Shown: positions 1-10,142 of the stretch, one piece after another
Layout of the letters: each line of letters opens with the position of its first letter
Numbering within the stretch: position 1 is the first letter of the stretch
From: Flavobacterium hiemivividum
GTDB lineage: Bacteria; Bacteroidota; Bacteroidia; Flavobacteriales; Flavobacteriaceae
Direction of reading: 5' to 3'
Length of the DNA: 64,000 nucleotides
Assembly: GCF_004349145.1 (NCBI RefSeq)
Contig: NZ_SMFO01000009.1
Coordinates: forward strand, 62,001 to 126,000
The notes under the pieces: generated by a model
What the model saw: only the letters and a program-made list of their open reading frames with translations
Databases searched by the model: none
Told to the model about the DNA's origin: nothing
Translations under genes and position numbers: made by a program

Positions 1-1
1 T

Positions 2-217
2 AGATTAGTAGTTCTTGAAGAGGCTTGGCCTTTTGCAAGTGTTGCTTCTGAGATTACTTATATTGTACAAGAGCGTGCTTTTGACTTTCTTGATGCACCT
101 ATTCAAAGAATTACAACAGCAGATACACCAGCACCTTACTCTCCAGTCTTGTTGAAAGAATGGTTGCCTAATGCTGATGATGTGATTAAAGCTGTAAAAA
201 AAGTAATGTATAAATAA
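2..217 (+). CDS. pdhB: Pyruvate dehydrogenase E1 beta subunit, C-terminal end (partial)
   Basis: The window opens inside this gene, so only the last 71 codons are present and the reading frame is open from base 2 to the TAA at 215-217. The segment beginning VVLEEAWPFAS and ending in KAVKKVMYK reads as the C-terminal transketolase domain of the E1 beta subunit, including the VLLKEWLPNADD helix typical of the family. The full enzyme, with E1 alpha, decarboxylates pyruvate and passes the acetyl group to E2 in the cytosolic pyruvate dehydrogenase complex. A 2-oxoisovalerate dehydrogenase beta subunit is the main alternative, because the two families share this region. Confidence 0.8.
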   Translation, partial: RLVVLEEAWPFASVASEITYIVQERAFDFLDAPIQRITTADTPAPYSPVLLKEWLPNADDVIKAVKKVMYK

Positions 218-286
218 TACACTAAACATTTTATAAAAGCTTCATCATTCAATCGATTGGTGGAGCTTTTTGTTTTAAATAGAATT

Positions 287-2770
287 ATGAAAAAGAGCTT
301 TTTATTTATTGTTTTCTTGTTAACTGTCACGAGTGCTATTTTTGCACAAACAAAAGTGAGTGGTGTCGTTGTGGATAAATCTGGACTTCCAGTTCCTTTT
401 GCAAATGTTGCTTTCAAAGATTCTAAAGAAGGGGCTGTTGCCAATGAAGATGGGCGTTTTTACATTGAATCTACTAAAACATATTCTACTTTAGTAATTA
501 CTTCCGTTGGTTTTTCAGATCGAGAAATTGCCTTAGAGAAAGCGGTTAGTTATAACTTTAAGGTGTTGTTGAAAGAAGCCGAAAGCTTGAACGAAGTTGT
601 CATTTTTACTGGTAAAACTTCAAAAAAGGACAACCCAGCTCTGGATATTCTTAGAAAAATATGGGAAAGAAAACGTAAAAATGGACTGTATCTTTTTGAT
701 CAATACCAAATGGAAAGGTACGAGAAGATTGAGTTTGATATGAACACAATCGATAGTGCTTTTATGAAAAACAGGCTGTTTAGAGGAATGGAATTTATCT
801 TTGATCATGTTGACACTTCAAATGTGACAGGAAAAACGTATTTGCCTATTTTCATAAACGAAACCCTGTCAGATGTTTATGGGGACAATAAACTCAAGAA
901 AGTAAAAGAAAAAGAAAAAGCCAATAAAAGCTCTGGTTTTAAAGGAAATCAGCAATTGTTGTCTTTTGTAAAAGATTTATATTCTGATTATAATGTTTAT
1001 GATAATCACCTTACTTTTTTTGATAAGAGTTTTACGAGTCCACTTTCTACAACGGGAGTTGATACTTATAATTATGTCTTGAAAGACAGTGCTTACATTA
1101 ACAAAAAATGGTGTTATAATATCGTTTTCTATCCAAGACGTAAGAATGAATTGACCTTTAAAGGTGATTTCTGGGTCAATGACACCACATTTGCCATAAA
1201 GAAAATTAATATGGCAGTTACAAAAAGTGCTAATATTAACTGGGTAAAGGACATTTATTTAGAACAGGAATTTGATGTTGTTAGTGATTCTGTGTTTCTT
1301 TTAACACGTGATTATTTAATGTCAGATTTTGCTTTAAATAAAAAAGAAGGTTCTAAAGGACTCTATGGAAAACGTACTTCTTTCTACGGGAATCATGAAT
1401 TTAATAAAGAAAAACCAGCTTCTTTTTATAAGGATGAAGTTGCTTATGCAAACGACTCGATATACAATAAGTCAGATCAATATTGGCATGATAACCGCTA
1501 TGAGAATCTGAGTAAAGATGAGCTGGGAGTGTATCGAATGCTGGATACGCTGCAAACGGTTAACAAATTCAAACAGATTACAAGTCTAGTTACTGTTCTT
1601 GCCAGCGGATATCTCAATTATGGAAATTTTGATTACGGGCCAATTTTTTCCACTTTTGGTTACAATGAAGTAGAGGGAGTTCGTTTAAGAGCAGGAGGTA
1701 GAACTTATTTTGGTACTAGCGATACGTGGAGGTTGCAAGGATATACTGCTTACGGATTTAAAGACGATAAATTCAAATACGGACTTTCAGGAAAATGGAT
1801 GGTCGAAAAGAAAAATAGAATTATTCTTTCGGCTGGTAATAGACGCGACGTAGAACAAATTGGCGCGAGTTTAACGACTACAAATGATGTTTTGGGTCGA
1901 AGTTTTGCCTCGTCTTCTTTATTTTCATCAGGTAGTAACGGGAAGTTGACAAACATCAATTTAAGTAATGTTGCTGTCGAAATCGAACCCATTAAAAACT
2001 TGACTTTTCAAACGGCTTTCTCTTATCGAACGTTAGAATCTGCTTCGCCTACATTTAGTTTAGATTACTATACCGATGCAGGGCAAACAGAGACAAAAAG
2101 TGATGTAAAACAGTCAGAAGTTAGTTTTCAGATTGAATACACGCCAAAGCGAAAAACGATAGGATACGCTGTTGAGAGAGATAATGTAGATAGTCCTTAT
2201 AGCCGATTTTTTGTAAACTATAGTCATGGATTTAAAGGATTACTTGATAGTGATTTTAAATATGAAAAATTGCAATTGTATTATAAACAACCAATCATCA
2301 TTGGACCATTAGGAAGATCAAATGTGACGGTGGAGATGGGTAAAACATTTGGTACAATTCCTTTAGGTTTGATCAGCGTGATTCCGGGAAATCAAACTTA
2401 TTTTACTATCGAAAACACCTTTAGTAACCTTAATTTCTACGAGTTTGTTGCCGATGAATATGCTACGGCGCAGTGGGACCACAACTTTGGAGGTCGAATT
2501 TTCTCCAGAGTTCCATTTATGCGAAAACTGAATTGGAGAGAAATAATAGGAGTGAAAGGAGTGTACGGAACTATTTCTGAGGCGAACAGAGCGATTAACG
2601 CTTCGGGTCTGCAATACAATGCTCCTGAAAACGTGTATTGGGAATATAGTGCCGGAATTGGGAATATTTTCAAAGTATTCCGTATCGATTTCACTTGGCG
2701 AGGAAATTATTTAAACACGCCAGATACACAGCGATTCTCTGTAAAAGGATCTTTCGGTTTTTATTTTTAA
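287..2770 (+). CDS. DUF5686 / carboxypeptidase-like regulatory domain outer-membrane protein
   Basis: An 827-residue protein. I start it at the ATG at 287 because this gives a clean signal peptide (MKKSFLFIVFLLTVTSAIFAQ) after a TTG-initiated extension that has none. After the signal comes a carboxypeptidase D regulatory-like beta-sandwich (about residues 22-100, with SGLPVPFANV and NEDGRFYI). The remainder matches the DUF5686 family, common in Bacteroidetes: a middle domain, then aromatic-rich alternating strands suggesting an outer-membrane beta-barrel that ends in FGFYF, a typical barrel C-terminus. The function of the family is unknown. The gene stands alone after pdhB. Confidence 0.8.
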   Translation: MKKSFLFIVFLLTVTSAIFAQTKVSGVVVDKSGLPVPFANVAFKDSKEGAVANEDGRFYIESTKTYSTLVITSVGFSDREIALEKAVSYNFKVLLKEAESLNEVVIFTGKTSKKDNPALDILRKIWERKRKNGLYLFDQYQMERYEKIEFDMNTIDSAFMKNRLFRGMEFIFDHVDTSNVTGKTYLPIFINETLSDVYGDNKLKKVKEKEKANKSSGFKGNQQLLSFVKDLYSDYNVYDNHLTFFDKSFTSPLSTTGVDTYNYVLKDSAYINKKWCYNIVFYPRRKNELTFKGDFWVNDTTFAIKKINMAVTKSANINWVKDIYLEQEFDVVSDSVFLLTRDYLMSDFALNKKEGSKGLYGKRTSFYGNHEFNKEKPASFYKDEVAYANDSIYNKSDQYWHDNRYENLSKDELGVYRMLDTLQTVNKFKQITSLVTVLASGYLNYGNFDYGPIFSTFGYNEVEGVRLRAGGRTYFGTSDTWRLQGYTAYGFKDDKFKYGLSGKWMVEKKNRIILSAGNRRDVEQIGASLTTTNDVLGRSFASSSLFSSGSNGKLTNINLSNVAVEIEPIKNLTFQTAFSYRTLESASPTFSLDYYTDAGQTETKSDVKQSEVSFQIEYTPKRKTIGYAVERDNVDSPYSRFFVNYSHGFKGLLDSDFKYEKLQLYYKQPIIIGPLGRSNVTVEMGKTFGTIPLGLISVIPGNQTYFTIENTFSNLNFYEFVADEYATAQWDHNFGGRIFSRVPFMRKLNWREIIGVKGVYGTISEANRAINASGLQYNAPENVYWEYSAGIGNIFKVFRIDFTWRGNYLNTPDTQRFSVKGSFGFYF

Positions 2771-3081
2771 TTTTCATACTGAACCTGTTTCAGTGTCTGT
2801 AGCTAATTGTAGTTAAATCCAACTATTGGCTACAGCTTATTCCTAGAAGAAGTTTCTGATTTCCTTTTGCTAGAAGATATTGTAGTAGTCAATACCACAA
2901 ATAAGAGTTATTCGATATATGTTACAAACAAACTACTTTACCACATCCTAAAAATTGAGTATTTGTCATTCTGTAGCCGCTTTTTTATTTAGATATTATT
3001 AGCTAAGAAGGAGTAGAAGATGAATTTTCTATTAATAAAACGTAATGGTTTTGACTTCTTGTGTTTTAAGCGAAATAATGC
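2771..3081. other. Gene-free intergenic stretch with one imperfect hairpin
   Basis: No coding region is evident between the DUF5686 gene and the ppa promoter. A hairpin with outer arms CTGTAGC (2797-2803) and GCTACAG (2829-2835) and inner arms TAGTT/AACTA could be the transcript end of the upstream gene, although no T-tract follows. The motif CTGTAGCC recurs near 2972. Confidence 0.4.
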
Positions 3082-3112
3082 TTGTAAACAATGTGTTTTT
3101 AACCTACTTTTG
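3082..3112 (+). promoter_or_regulatory. Promoter of ppa (TTG-N20-TACTTTTG)
   Basis: The -33 element TTG (3082-3084) and the -7 element TACTTTTG (3105-3112) match the Flavobacterium consensus TTG/TAnnTTTG exactly, with a 20-nt spacer. The start codon lies 33 nt beyond the -7 element. Confidence 0.75.
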
Positions 3113-3145
3113 CAGTCGCATAAAAATTTAAGACATTAAGATAAA

Positions 3146-3676
3146 ATGACTGCAGATAAAATAAACACTTTCGATGTTTTAATCGAAATACCGAGAGGAA
3201 GTAGAAATAAATATGAATACGATTTCGAAATAAAAAGAATGCGTTTCGATAGAATGTTGTTTTCATCAATGATGTATCCAGCTGATTACGGATTTATTCC
3301 TGAAACTCTTGCATTAGATGGAGATCCATTAGATGTATTAGTTTTAGTAAACGAACCAACTTTTCCTGGATGTGTTATGGAAGTGAAACCTATTGGTGTA
3401 TTTCACATGGCAGATGATAAAGGACCAGATGAAAAAGTAATCTGTGTACCAGTTTCTGATCCAATTTGGAATTCATTAAATGATTTATCAGATATGAATC
3501 CGCATTTACTAAAAGAAATTGAACATTTCTTCCAAGTTTATAAAGATCTTGAAAACAAAACAGTAGATGTAGGTGGATGGGGAGATGTAAATGAAGCATA
3601 CGAGATCATTAGAAAATGTACGGAGCGTTTTGATCAAATAGAGAATAAACCAGAAGGATTGTTTAGTATTAAGTAA
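3146..3676 (+). CDS. ppa: Soluble inorganic pyrophosphatase, family I
   Basis: A 176-residue cytosolic enzyme that hydrolyses pyrophosphate to two phosphates and so pulls biosynthetic reactions forward. The family I substrate motifs are visible: EIPRGSRNKYEYD near the N-terminus, YPADYGFIPET, and the metal-binding DGDPLDVLVL. The length matches bacterial family I enzymes. It has its own consensus promoter and a strong terminator, so it is probably monocistronic even though a membrane pyrophosphatase gene follows 115 nt downstream. Confidence 0.95.
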   Translation: MTADKINTFDVLIEIPRGSRNKYEYDFEIKRMRFDRMLFSSMMYPADYGFIPETLALDGDPLDVLVLVNEPTFPGCVMEVKPIGVFHMADDKGPDEKVICVPVSDPIWNSLNDLSDMNPHLLKEIEHFFQVYKDLENKTVDVGGWGDVNEAYEIIRKCTERFDQIENKPEGLFSIK

Positions 3677-3696
3677 TAAACAACCCTGTATTTTAT

Positions 3697-3735
3697 AAAA
3701 AAAGCAACATTCTGTGAAGAGTGTTGCTTTTTTGT
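3697..3735 (+). terminator. Rho-independent terminator of ppa
   Basis: Arms AAAAAAGCAACA and TGTTGCTTTTTT form a stem around a 12-nt loop and are followed by further T residues. It separates ppa from hppA. Confidence 0.85.
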
Positions 3736-3791
3736 TTAAATTCGTTTTTGTACTATATTGATTATTAACCAAAACCAAAAAAACCAAATTT

Positions 3792-6149
3792 ATGAATGCA
3801 ATTATGATTTATTTGCCAATAGTCATGGCAATTGTTGGACTTTTGTTCATGCGGATTAAAAGATCGTGGGTATTAAAACAAGACGCCGGAGATGGTAAGA
3901 TGAAAGAAATTTCAGATTATATTTATGAAGGTGCATTGGCTTTCTTAAAAGCCGAATATAGATTATTAACCTTCTTCGTTATTGGAGCGAGTATAGTTTT
4001 AGCAGGGCTGTCTTATTTTGTTCCTACAACACATATTTTAATAGTAGTTGCCTTTGTTTTTGGTGCCTTTTTCTCTGCTCTGGCTGGGAATATGGGAATG
4101 AAAATAGCAACCAAAACAAATGTTAGAACTACACAAGCAGCAAGAACAAGTTTACCACAAGCACTTAAAGTTTCTTTTGGCGGTGGTACCGTAATGGGAC
4201 TTGGTGTCGCAGGCTTAGCTGTTCTAGGATTGACTTCCTTCTTTATCTTTTTCTTCCATTTCTTTATGAATGGAACATGGAGTAATACGGAGGATATGAC
4301 AATCGTTTTAGAGACATTAGCTGGTTTCTCACTTGGAGCTGAATCAATTGCCTTGTTTGCTCGTGTGGGAGGTGGTATTTATACAAAAGCAGCCGATGTT
4401 GGTGCTGATTTAGTAGGAAAAGTAGAAGCTGGAATTCCAGAGGATGACCCAAGAAATCCTGCTACAATCGCTGATAACGTGGGTGACAACGTTGGAGATG
4501 TTGCCGGGATGGGAGCTGATTTATTTGGTTCTTACGTAGCGACGGTTCTAGCCGCTATGGTTCTTGGAAATTATGTTATTAAGGACATGGGAGGAAGTAT
4601 TCAAGATGCTTTTGGAGGTATCGGACCTATTTTATTGCCAATGGCAATTGCAGGTTTCGGAATATTGTTTTCGATTATCGGAACTATGTTAGTTAAAATT
4701 ACAGATCAAAATGCAAAAGAAGCACAAGTACAAAAAGCCTTAAACATAGGGAATTGGGTTTCCATAGGTTTGACAGCAATAGCTTGTTATTTCTTAGTCC
4801 AATATATGTTGCCTGCCAATATGAAAATGGAATTCTTTGGCGAAGGTGTACAAGACATATCTTCTATGAGAGTTTTCTATGCTACGATAGTTGGATTGAT
4901 AGTTGGAGCAGTTATATCATCTGTTACGGAATACTATACAGGATTAGGGACGAAACCAGTGATGGCTATTGTTCAAAAATCAAGCACTGGAGCAGGAACT
5001 AACGTGATCGCTGGTTTAGCGACAGGAATGATTTCTACGTTCCCAACAATTTTATTGTTCGCTGCTGCAATCTGGACTTCGTATGCACTTGCAGGATTTT
5101 ATGGAGTAGCATTGGCTGCTTCAGCAATGATGGCAACTACAGCGATGCAGTTAGCAATCGACGCATTTGGGCCTATATCTGACAACGCAGGTGGAATTGC
5201 CGAGATGAGTGAATTGCCAAAAGAAGTACGTACGCGTACTGATATTTTGGATTCTGTAGGGAATACAACTGCAGCAACAGGAAAAGGATTTGCAATTGCT
5301 TCGGCAGCTTTGACTTCGTTAGCGCTTTTTGCTGCTTATGTAACTTTTACAGGAATTGACGGAATTAATATTTTTAAAGCGCCTGTTTTGGCTATGTTAT
5401 TTGTGGGTGGAATGATACCGGTTGTTTTTTCGGCATTGGCGATGAACTCTGTGGGTAAAGCCGCAATGGATATGGTCTATGAAGTGCGTCGTCAGTTTAA
5501 GGAAATTCCAGGAATTATGGAAGGAACTGGCAAGCCAGAATATGCAAAATGTGTAGATATTTCTACTAAAGCCGCTTTACGCGAAATGATGTTGCCTGGA
5601 GTTTTGACAATAGGTTTTCCTATCGCGATTGTAATTCTTGGAAAAATAGTATACGGAGATAATAATCAACTAATTGCAGAAATGCTTGGAGGCTATATGG
5701 CTGGAGTTACTGTTTCAGGTGTACTTTGGGCTGTTTTTCAAAACAATGCTGGAGGTGCTTGGGATAATGCTAAGAAATCTTTCGAAGCTGGTGTTTTGAT
5801 CAACGGTGAGATGACATATAAAGGTTCTGATGCACACAAAGCTGCCGTAACTGGAGATACTGTTGGAGATCCGTTTAAAGACACTTCTGGACCTTCTATG
5901 AATATCTTGATTAAATTGACTTGTTTGATAGGATTAGTAATGGCACCAATTTTAGGAGAAGGAAGTCACACTATTTCTGAAAATCCAGTAGCAACTGAAA
6001 TTAGTTCTAAAGAAATCTCTATTGAAAAATCAAATATTGATGGAAAAGTAACTGCAACAATTACCACTATCATAAATGGCAAACAGGAAGTGCAAAAATT
6101 TGAAGGAACCGATGCTGAAGTTCAAGCTAAAATAGATGCTTTAAAATAG
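3792..6149 (+). CDS. hppA: Membrane-bound ion-translocating pyrophosphatase, K+-dependent type
   Basis: A 785-residue polytopic membrane protein that couples pyrophosphate hydrolysis to H+ or Na+ pumping. The hallmark segments are present: [48 protein letters not shown] and [14 protein letters not shown]. In the [10 protein letters not shown] loop the residue before ATGKG is Ala, which in characterised enzymes marks the K+-dependent class (Lys marks the independent class). After the last membrane segment there is an extra tail of about 55 residues ([17 protein letters not shown] to QAKIDALK), predicted soluble and repeat-free. I cannot decide between H+ and Na+ from reading alone. Confidence 0.95.
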   Translation: MNAIMIYLPIVMAIVGLLFMRIKRSWVLKQDAGDGKMKEISDYIYEGALAFLKAEYRLLTFFVIGASIVLAGLSYFVPTTHILIVVAFVFGAFFSALAGNMGMKIATKTNVRTTQAARTSLPQALKVSFGGGTVMGLGVAGLAVLGLTSFFIFFFHFFMNGTWSNTEDMTIVLETLAGFSLGAESIALFARVGGGIYTKAADVGADLVGKVEAGIPEDDPRNPATIADNVGDNVGDVAGMGADLFGSYVATVLAAMVLGNYVIKDMGGSIQDAFGGIGPILLPMAIAGFGILFSIIGTMLVKITDQNAKEAQVQKALNIGNWVSIGLTAIACYFLVQYMLPANMKMEFFGEGVQDISSMRVFYATIVGLIVGAVISSVTEYYTGLGTKPVMAIVQKSSTGAGTNVIAGLATGMISTFPTILLFAAAIWTSYALAGFYGVALAASAMMATTAMQLAIDAFGPISDNAGGIAEMSELPKEVRTRTDILDSVGNTTAATGKGFAIASAALTSLALFAAYVTFTGIDGINIFKAPVLAMLFVGGMIPVVFSALAMNSVGKAAMDMVYEVRRQFKEIPGIMEGTGKPEYAKCVDISTKAALREMMLPGVLTIGFPIAIVILGKIVYGDNNQLIAEMLGGYMAGVTVSGVLWAVFQNNAGGAWDNAKKSFEAGVLINGEMTYKGSDAHKAAVTGDTVGDPFKDTSGPSMNILIKLTCLIGLVMAPILGEGSHTISENPVATEISSKEISIEKSNIDGKVTATITTIINGKQEVQKFEGTDAEVQAKIDALK

Positions 6150-6198
6150 AGTTTTAATAATTTTTTTTAAAGTTTTAACTTTGAGAAAGGTTTACAAA

Positions 6199-6237
6199 AA
6201 AATGCCTCACTATAGAAATTAAGAGTGAGGCATTTTT
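6199..6237. terminator. Bidirectional terminator between hppA and the dNK gene
   Basis: Arms AAAATGCCTCAC and GTGAGGCATTTT form a perfect 12-bp stem with A-rich and T-rich flanks. It can end both the rightward hppA transcript and the leftward kinase transcript. Confidence 0.85.
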
Positions 6238-6275
6238 TATTTTCTCTCTATTGCTTAGAGGGGATTATCTGAGGA

Positions 6276-6890
6276 TTAAAACAATCCATTCAACTCAGCA
6301 TTAATCTTGTTTAAAATAGTACCCAAATCTTCTGGGTTATCAACAAAATTAATATTGTCTACATCAATAATTAGTAGTTTCCCGCGATCGTAGGTATGAA
6401 TCCACGCTTCATAGCGTTCGTTTAATCGGCTTAAGTAATCAATAGAAATCGAACTTTCATACTCGCGTCCTCTTTTATGAATCTGACCTACTAAATTAGG
6501 GATTGAACTTCTTAAATAAATTAATAGATCAGGAGCTTTTACAGTAGATTCCATTAATTCAAATAGCGAAGAATAATTCTGAAAATCACGATTAGTCATT
6601 AAACCCATCGAGTAAAGGTTAGGTGCAAATATATGTGCGTCTTCATAAATCGTTCTGTCTTGAATGATTTTCTTACCGCTTTCGCGAATTTGAATCACTT
6701 GACGGAAACGACTGTTTAAGAAGTAAATCTGTAAATTAAATGACCAACGTTCCATTTGGTGATAAAAATCATCCAAGTAGGGATTGTCAACTACATCTTC
6801 ATAATGGGGCTCCCATTTAAAATGTTTTGCTAATAAACGGGTTAGAGTCGTCTTTCCTGATCCAATATTTCCTGCTACTGCTATGTGCAT
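6276..6890 (-). CDS. Deoxynucleoside kinase (dAK/dGK/dCK family)
   Basis: A 204-residue kinase that phosphorylates deoxynucleosides for nucleotide salvage in the cytosol. The P-loop GNIGSGKTT lies at residues 7-15, followed by the ERW motif of the substrate pocket, the DRT segment (IQDRTIYEDA) and a Lid region with RGREYE. The length fits the bacterial family. Its ATG overlaps the TAA of the upstream gene by one base (TAATG on the minus strand), which implies translational coupling. Which deoxynucleoside it prefers cannot be read from the sequence. Confidence 0.9.
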   Translation of the reverse strand: MHIAVAGNIGSGKTTLTRLLAKHFKWEPHYEDVVDNPYLDDFYHQMERWSFNLQIYFLNSRFRQVIQIRESGKKIIQDRTIYEDAHIFAPNLYSMGLMTNRDFQNYSSLFELMESTVKAPDLLIYLRSSIPNLVGQIHKRGREYESSISIDYLSRLNERYEAWIHTYDRGKLLIIDVDNINFVDNPEDLGTILNKINAELNGLF

Positions 6891-7681
6891 TACGGTGTTG
6901 TGATTTTATAATTCATAATTCCCTTAGATGTAAAAATAGATAAAATTTGGTCTTTGTAATAGAATTTTTTAAACGTTTTTTCTGATAGCTCGATCTCATG
7001 TTTTTGCTTTTTTTCGAAGTCTTCAAGAAACAACTTGTTATTTTTAGAATAAATAAATTGATGTTCATTTATAATTGCGACAGTATCAAAATCAGGGATT
7101 TTTCCTTTCGTTTTTATCCTTCCAAAAATATCGCAGGAAAACCAATTATTTTTGTCGTCTATCCAATAAAAGGTATTAAAGTCAGTTTGATAATATTTGA
7201 TGTTTTCTGCAAAAGCAGTGCTTATCGTTTTATATTCGTTTTTTAGATAATTAAATAGTCCAAGTTGTTGATTTAAACTATTATAAACCCAAAGCTGATT
7301 TTGCGCTGCAATTCCAGTTGCTGACGCCAGTATCGAATTTGTGTTTTCTGAAAAATTTAATTGTTGGATTTCGTTTAATTGGTTGTCAAGTAATACAACC
7401 GCGTTAAAATTTTCATAGAACAAAACAATTTTTAGCGGGTTTTGAATGTCGATTTTGGTTATTTCTCCAAAAGAAGTGTTTTTGTATTCAAAGGACTGAT
7501 CATCTTTAAACTTGAATAAAATAGTATTCCTTATATAATAGTAGAAATCAAATTGATCTTGTCCCAGGTAATTATCGGCTTTTACGTCAAGTGAATCTAA
7601 TTTTTTGACGAAAATTTGTTGGTTTTGTCCAAAGACAAATGAAAGTGAGAGAAGAGAAAAGAATAAAAACAGCTTTTTCAT
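6890..7681 (-). CDS. Secreted or periplasmic hypothetical protein coupled to the deoxynucleoside kinase
   Basis: A 263-residue protein. I start it at the ATG at 7681 because it begins a clear signal peptide (MKKLFLFFSLLSLSFVFGQ); a six-codon upstream extension is less likely. The rest is rich in aromatic residues and in short strands of the pattern 'LWVYNSLNQQLGLF' and 'FYWIDDKNNWF', which suggests a beta-propeller-like fold, though no catalytic motif is visible. It is the first gene of a two-gene operon and overlaps the kinase start by one base. I do not recognise a function; a periplasmic protein paired with a cytosolic kinase is a conserved-neighbour puzzle rather than a pathway clue. Confidence 0.75.
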   Translation of the reverse strand: MKKLFLFFSLLSLSFVFGQNQQIFVKKLDSLDVKADNYLGQDQFDFYYYIRNTILFKFKDDQSFEYKNTSFGEITKIDIQNPLKIVLFYENFNAVVLLDNQLNEIQQLNFSENTNSILASATGIAAQNQLWVYNSLNQQLGLFNYLKNEYKTISTAFAENIKYYQTDFNTFYWIDDKNNWFSCDIFGRIKTKGKIPDFDTVAIINEHQFIYSKNNKLFLEDFEKKQKHEIELSEKTFKKFYYKDQILSIFTSKGIMNYKITTP

Positions 7682-7769
7682 AATGGAAGCAAAGTACAAA
7701 AAAAGAGCGGTAGAATTGTAGTTGATACTAAATACTTCGTACTACGTTGTTGAGGTTGCTTTTAAATAG

Positions 7770-7792
7770 AAAACCAGCTCAATTGAGCTGGT
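7770..7792 (-). terminator. Terminator of metK
   Basis: The palindrome ACCAGCTCAATTGAGCTGGT (7773-7792) is followed on the minus strand by TTTTC. It lies 25 nt past the metK stop codon. Confidence 0.7.
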
Positions 7793-7816
7793 CTTGATAT
7801 ATTCAGTTGAATCTAA

Positions 7817-9067
7817 TTACAATCCAAAAGCGGTTTTCACTTGGTCAACAAAATCTAGTTTTTCCCAGGTAAATAAATCAACTGTAACTGTTTTTTCATG
7901 TCCGCCTGGAGCAGAGAATGTTTTAGTAACGGTTTCTGGCGTACGTCCCATGTGTCCGTAAGCAGCAGTTTCGCTATAGATAGGATTTCTTAGTTTTAAA
8001 CGTTGTTCAATAAAATAAGGACGCATATCGAAGATAGCTTCTACTTTTTTAGCAATTTCTCCGTTTGTCAAGTTTACTTTAGATGTTCCATAAGTATCAA
8101 TAAAAATTCCCATTGGTTTCGCTACACCAATAGCGTAAGAAACTTGAACAAGAATTTCATCCGCAATACCTGCAGCGACTAAGTTTTTAGCAATATGACG
8201 TGTAGCATAAGCAGCACTTCTATCTACTTTACTTGGGTCTTTTCCAGAGAAAGCACCACCACCGTGAGCTCCTTTTCCACCGTAAGTGTCTACAATGATC
8301 TTTCTTCCTGTAAGTCCAGTATCTCCGTGAGGTCCTCCAATTACAAATTTACCCGTTGGGTTAATGTGGTATTGAATAGCATCATTAAATAAATGAGCGT
8401 GAGCAGGATTCTTCGCAATGATTCTTGGAATCAAAATCGATACTAGATCACTCTTGATTTTGGCAAGCATGATTGATTCTTCATCAAAATCATCATGTTG
8501 AGTCGAAATTACAATAGCATCAATGCGCGTAGGTTTATTGTCATCGCTGTATTCTAATGTTACCTGTGATTTAGCATCAGGACGTAAATAAGTGATTTCC
8601 TTATTTTCACGTCTAAGAATAGCTAATTCCTGCAGTAATTTATGAGATAAATCTAGTGCCAAAGGCATAAAATTTTCAGTTTCATTAGTAGCGTAACCAA
8701 ACATCATTCCTTGGTCACCAGCTCCTTGATCTTCAGGATTAGCTCTGTCAACACCTTGGTTTATATCTGCAGATTGTTCGTGAATCGCAGAAAGAATACC
8801 GCAAGAGTTGGCTTCAAACATGTATTCACTCTTAGTGTAACCAATTTTTTTGATGACATCACGAGCAATTTGTTGAACATCTAGATAGGTATTTGATTTT
8901 ACTTCACCAGCTAATATTACTTGTCCAGTTGTAACTAATGTTTCACAAGCTACTTTAGAATCAGCATCGAATGCTAAGAAATTATCAATTAATGCGTCTG
9001 AAATTTGATCTGCAATTTTGTCTGGGTGTCCTTCACTTACAGATTCTGACGTAAATAAATATGCCAT
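7817..9067 (-). CDS. metK: S-adenosylmethionine synthetase
   Basis: A 416-residue enzyme that makes SAM from methionine and ATP. It starts at the ATG at 9067, giving the conserved N-terminus [20 protein letters not shown]. The ATP motif [12 protein letters not shown], the P-loop-like [19 protein letters not shown] and the segment [14 protein letters not shown] are all intact. An in-frame ATG 35 codons upstream is open but would add a non-conserved leader. The gene points away from the metY/metX region, and a -7-like TACCTTTG element about 170 nt upstream on the minus strand is its likely promoter. No riboswitch is seen in this leader. Confidence 0.97.
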   Translation of the reverse strand: MAYLFTSESVSEGHPDKIADQISDALIDNFLAFDADSKVACETLVTTGQVILAGEVKSNTYLDVQQIARDVIKKIGYTKSEYMFEANSCGILSAIHEQSADINQGVDRANPEDQGAGDQGMMFGYATNETENFMPLALDLSHKLLQELAILRRENKEITYLRPDAKSQVTLEYSDDNKPTRIDAIVISTQHDDFDEESIMLAKIKSDLVSILIPRIIAKNPAHAHLFNDAIQYHINPTGKFVIGGPHGDTGLTGRKIIVDTYGGKGAHGGGAFSGKDPSKVDRSAAYATRHIAKNLVAAGIADEILVQVSYAIGVAKPMGIFIDTYGTSKVNLTNGEIAKKVEAIFDMRPYFIEQRLKLRNPIYSETAAYGHMGRTPETVTKTFSAPGGHEKTVTVDLFTWEKLDFVDQVKTAFGL

Positions 9068-9636
9068 AATAAATAGTATTTTAATATTAAGGGAGGAAAA
9101 ATAATTGCGGGAAATACTAAAGAAGAGTTTCTGCTTTAGCATTTTTTCTACTGAAAATTTTTCAGCATTCATAATGAATTCGTTTCATTATGAAGAGGTT
9201 GCAATCAGTTCAAATTTTTCCTCTTGTAATTGAGTGCAAAGGTATGAAACCATTTTGAATTGCATATTAAACTTAACTTTTTTTTTAATTAGAAGTTAGC
9301 TATTCTTTTTATTTAAAAAAGGAACTAGCTTGTATCTGTATTGTTAGTGAAATTTATTTCTTAAAACTGAAATAATATTTTGTTTACTTTCCTCTGGATT
9401 CATAAGATTACTTTAGCATTGTTGATAAAGTTGTTTCGATACAATATTTTTTGCAGCTTTTTTCTGAATTATTATTTGATAAAAATGTTAGCTAACTGAT
9501 ATTATGACGGTTAATCGACTAAGTTTAATTCATTACCTGCAGTTTGTTAAATTTGTTAAAATCTTCCAAATGTTAGGAACAACAAATCGACGTTAGGATA
9601 TAGAAAGACTAATTATTAACCATAAAATATTTTATC
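9068..9636. other. Divergent intergenic region between metK and a small gene
   Basis: On the minus strand the element TACCTTTG (9244-9237) fits the -7 consensus of metK, without a good -33 TTG. The roughly 170-nt metK leader contains small hairpins such as CTGAAA/TTTCAG near 9155, but no T-tract or SAM aptamer. The rest is AT-rich and I see nothing definite in it. Confidence 0.45.
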
Positions 9637-9942
9637 ATGAGAGCAAACGAAAAGTTTTTAGTAATGGAAAATACAGGAACTGCAAAACACAATGTTGGAA
9701 ATTCTAAATGGGATATGTATTTAGACGACTATAATAATTACGTTAAAGAATATAATAAACATTATTTAATGGCTCAAAATGGAGATTTACGTTCATTGTC
9801 CTTATATCCGTATATGAAAGAAAAATGGGAAGCGGTTAAAAAAAGACTTCTTAAAGCTTACAATAAAAAAATGTTGAGCGAGCGACAAGTAAGAAGAGTG
9901 GTTAAAATTAATATGAAGGTTGTTAACGCTTTTTTTAAGTGA
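9637..9942 (+). CDS. Hypothetical basic protein, 101 aa
   Basis: A 101-residue protein with no signal peptide or membrane segment. It is rich in Lys, Tyr and Asn, and the C-terminal half is a likely basic helix pair (YMKEKWEAVKKRLLKAYNKK, then LSERQVRRVVKINMKVVNAFF). I do not recognise a family. An internal ATG ten codons in (MENTGTAKHN) is a possible alternative start. It lies 200 nt upstream of the first small ENDxLFI-type gene, with no terminator between them, so the two may be cotranscribed. A nucleic-acid-binding role is only a guess from its charge. Confidence 0.6.
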   Translation: MRANEKFLVMENTGTAKHNVGNSKWDMYLDDYNNYVKEYNKHYLMAQNGDLRSLSLYPYMKEKWEAVKKRLLKAYNKKMLSERQVRRVVKINMKVVNAFFK

Positions 9943-10142
9943 TTTTAGAAGTTTTGAGAATCCATTGAAAAATGAATTAGTAGGACGTTCCCATGCGAAA
10001 ATAAATAGTATTCTTGTTTTTTACTGTTCTTATGAAAAGATAATGCTTTTTGAAAGCTGTTGAAAATAAAAATAGCTGCAGTTAAAATTCTGGTAACGAA
10101 TTAAGATTAAAAGGAAAAATAAAACGACTAAAAATTAGTGTA

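Noticed and set aside
9068..9172. In-frame N-terminal extension of MetK by 35 codons
   Set aside because: The conserved family start is at 9067, and the extension has no similarity to known MetK N-termini.
9068..9244. A SAM-responsive riboswitch in the metK leader
   Set aside because: I found no S-box or SAM-II core and no terminator, only small AT-rich hairpins.
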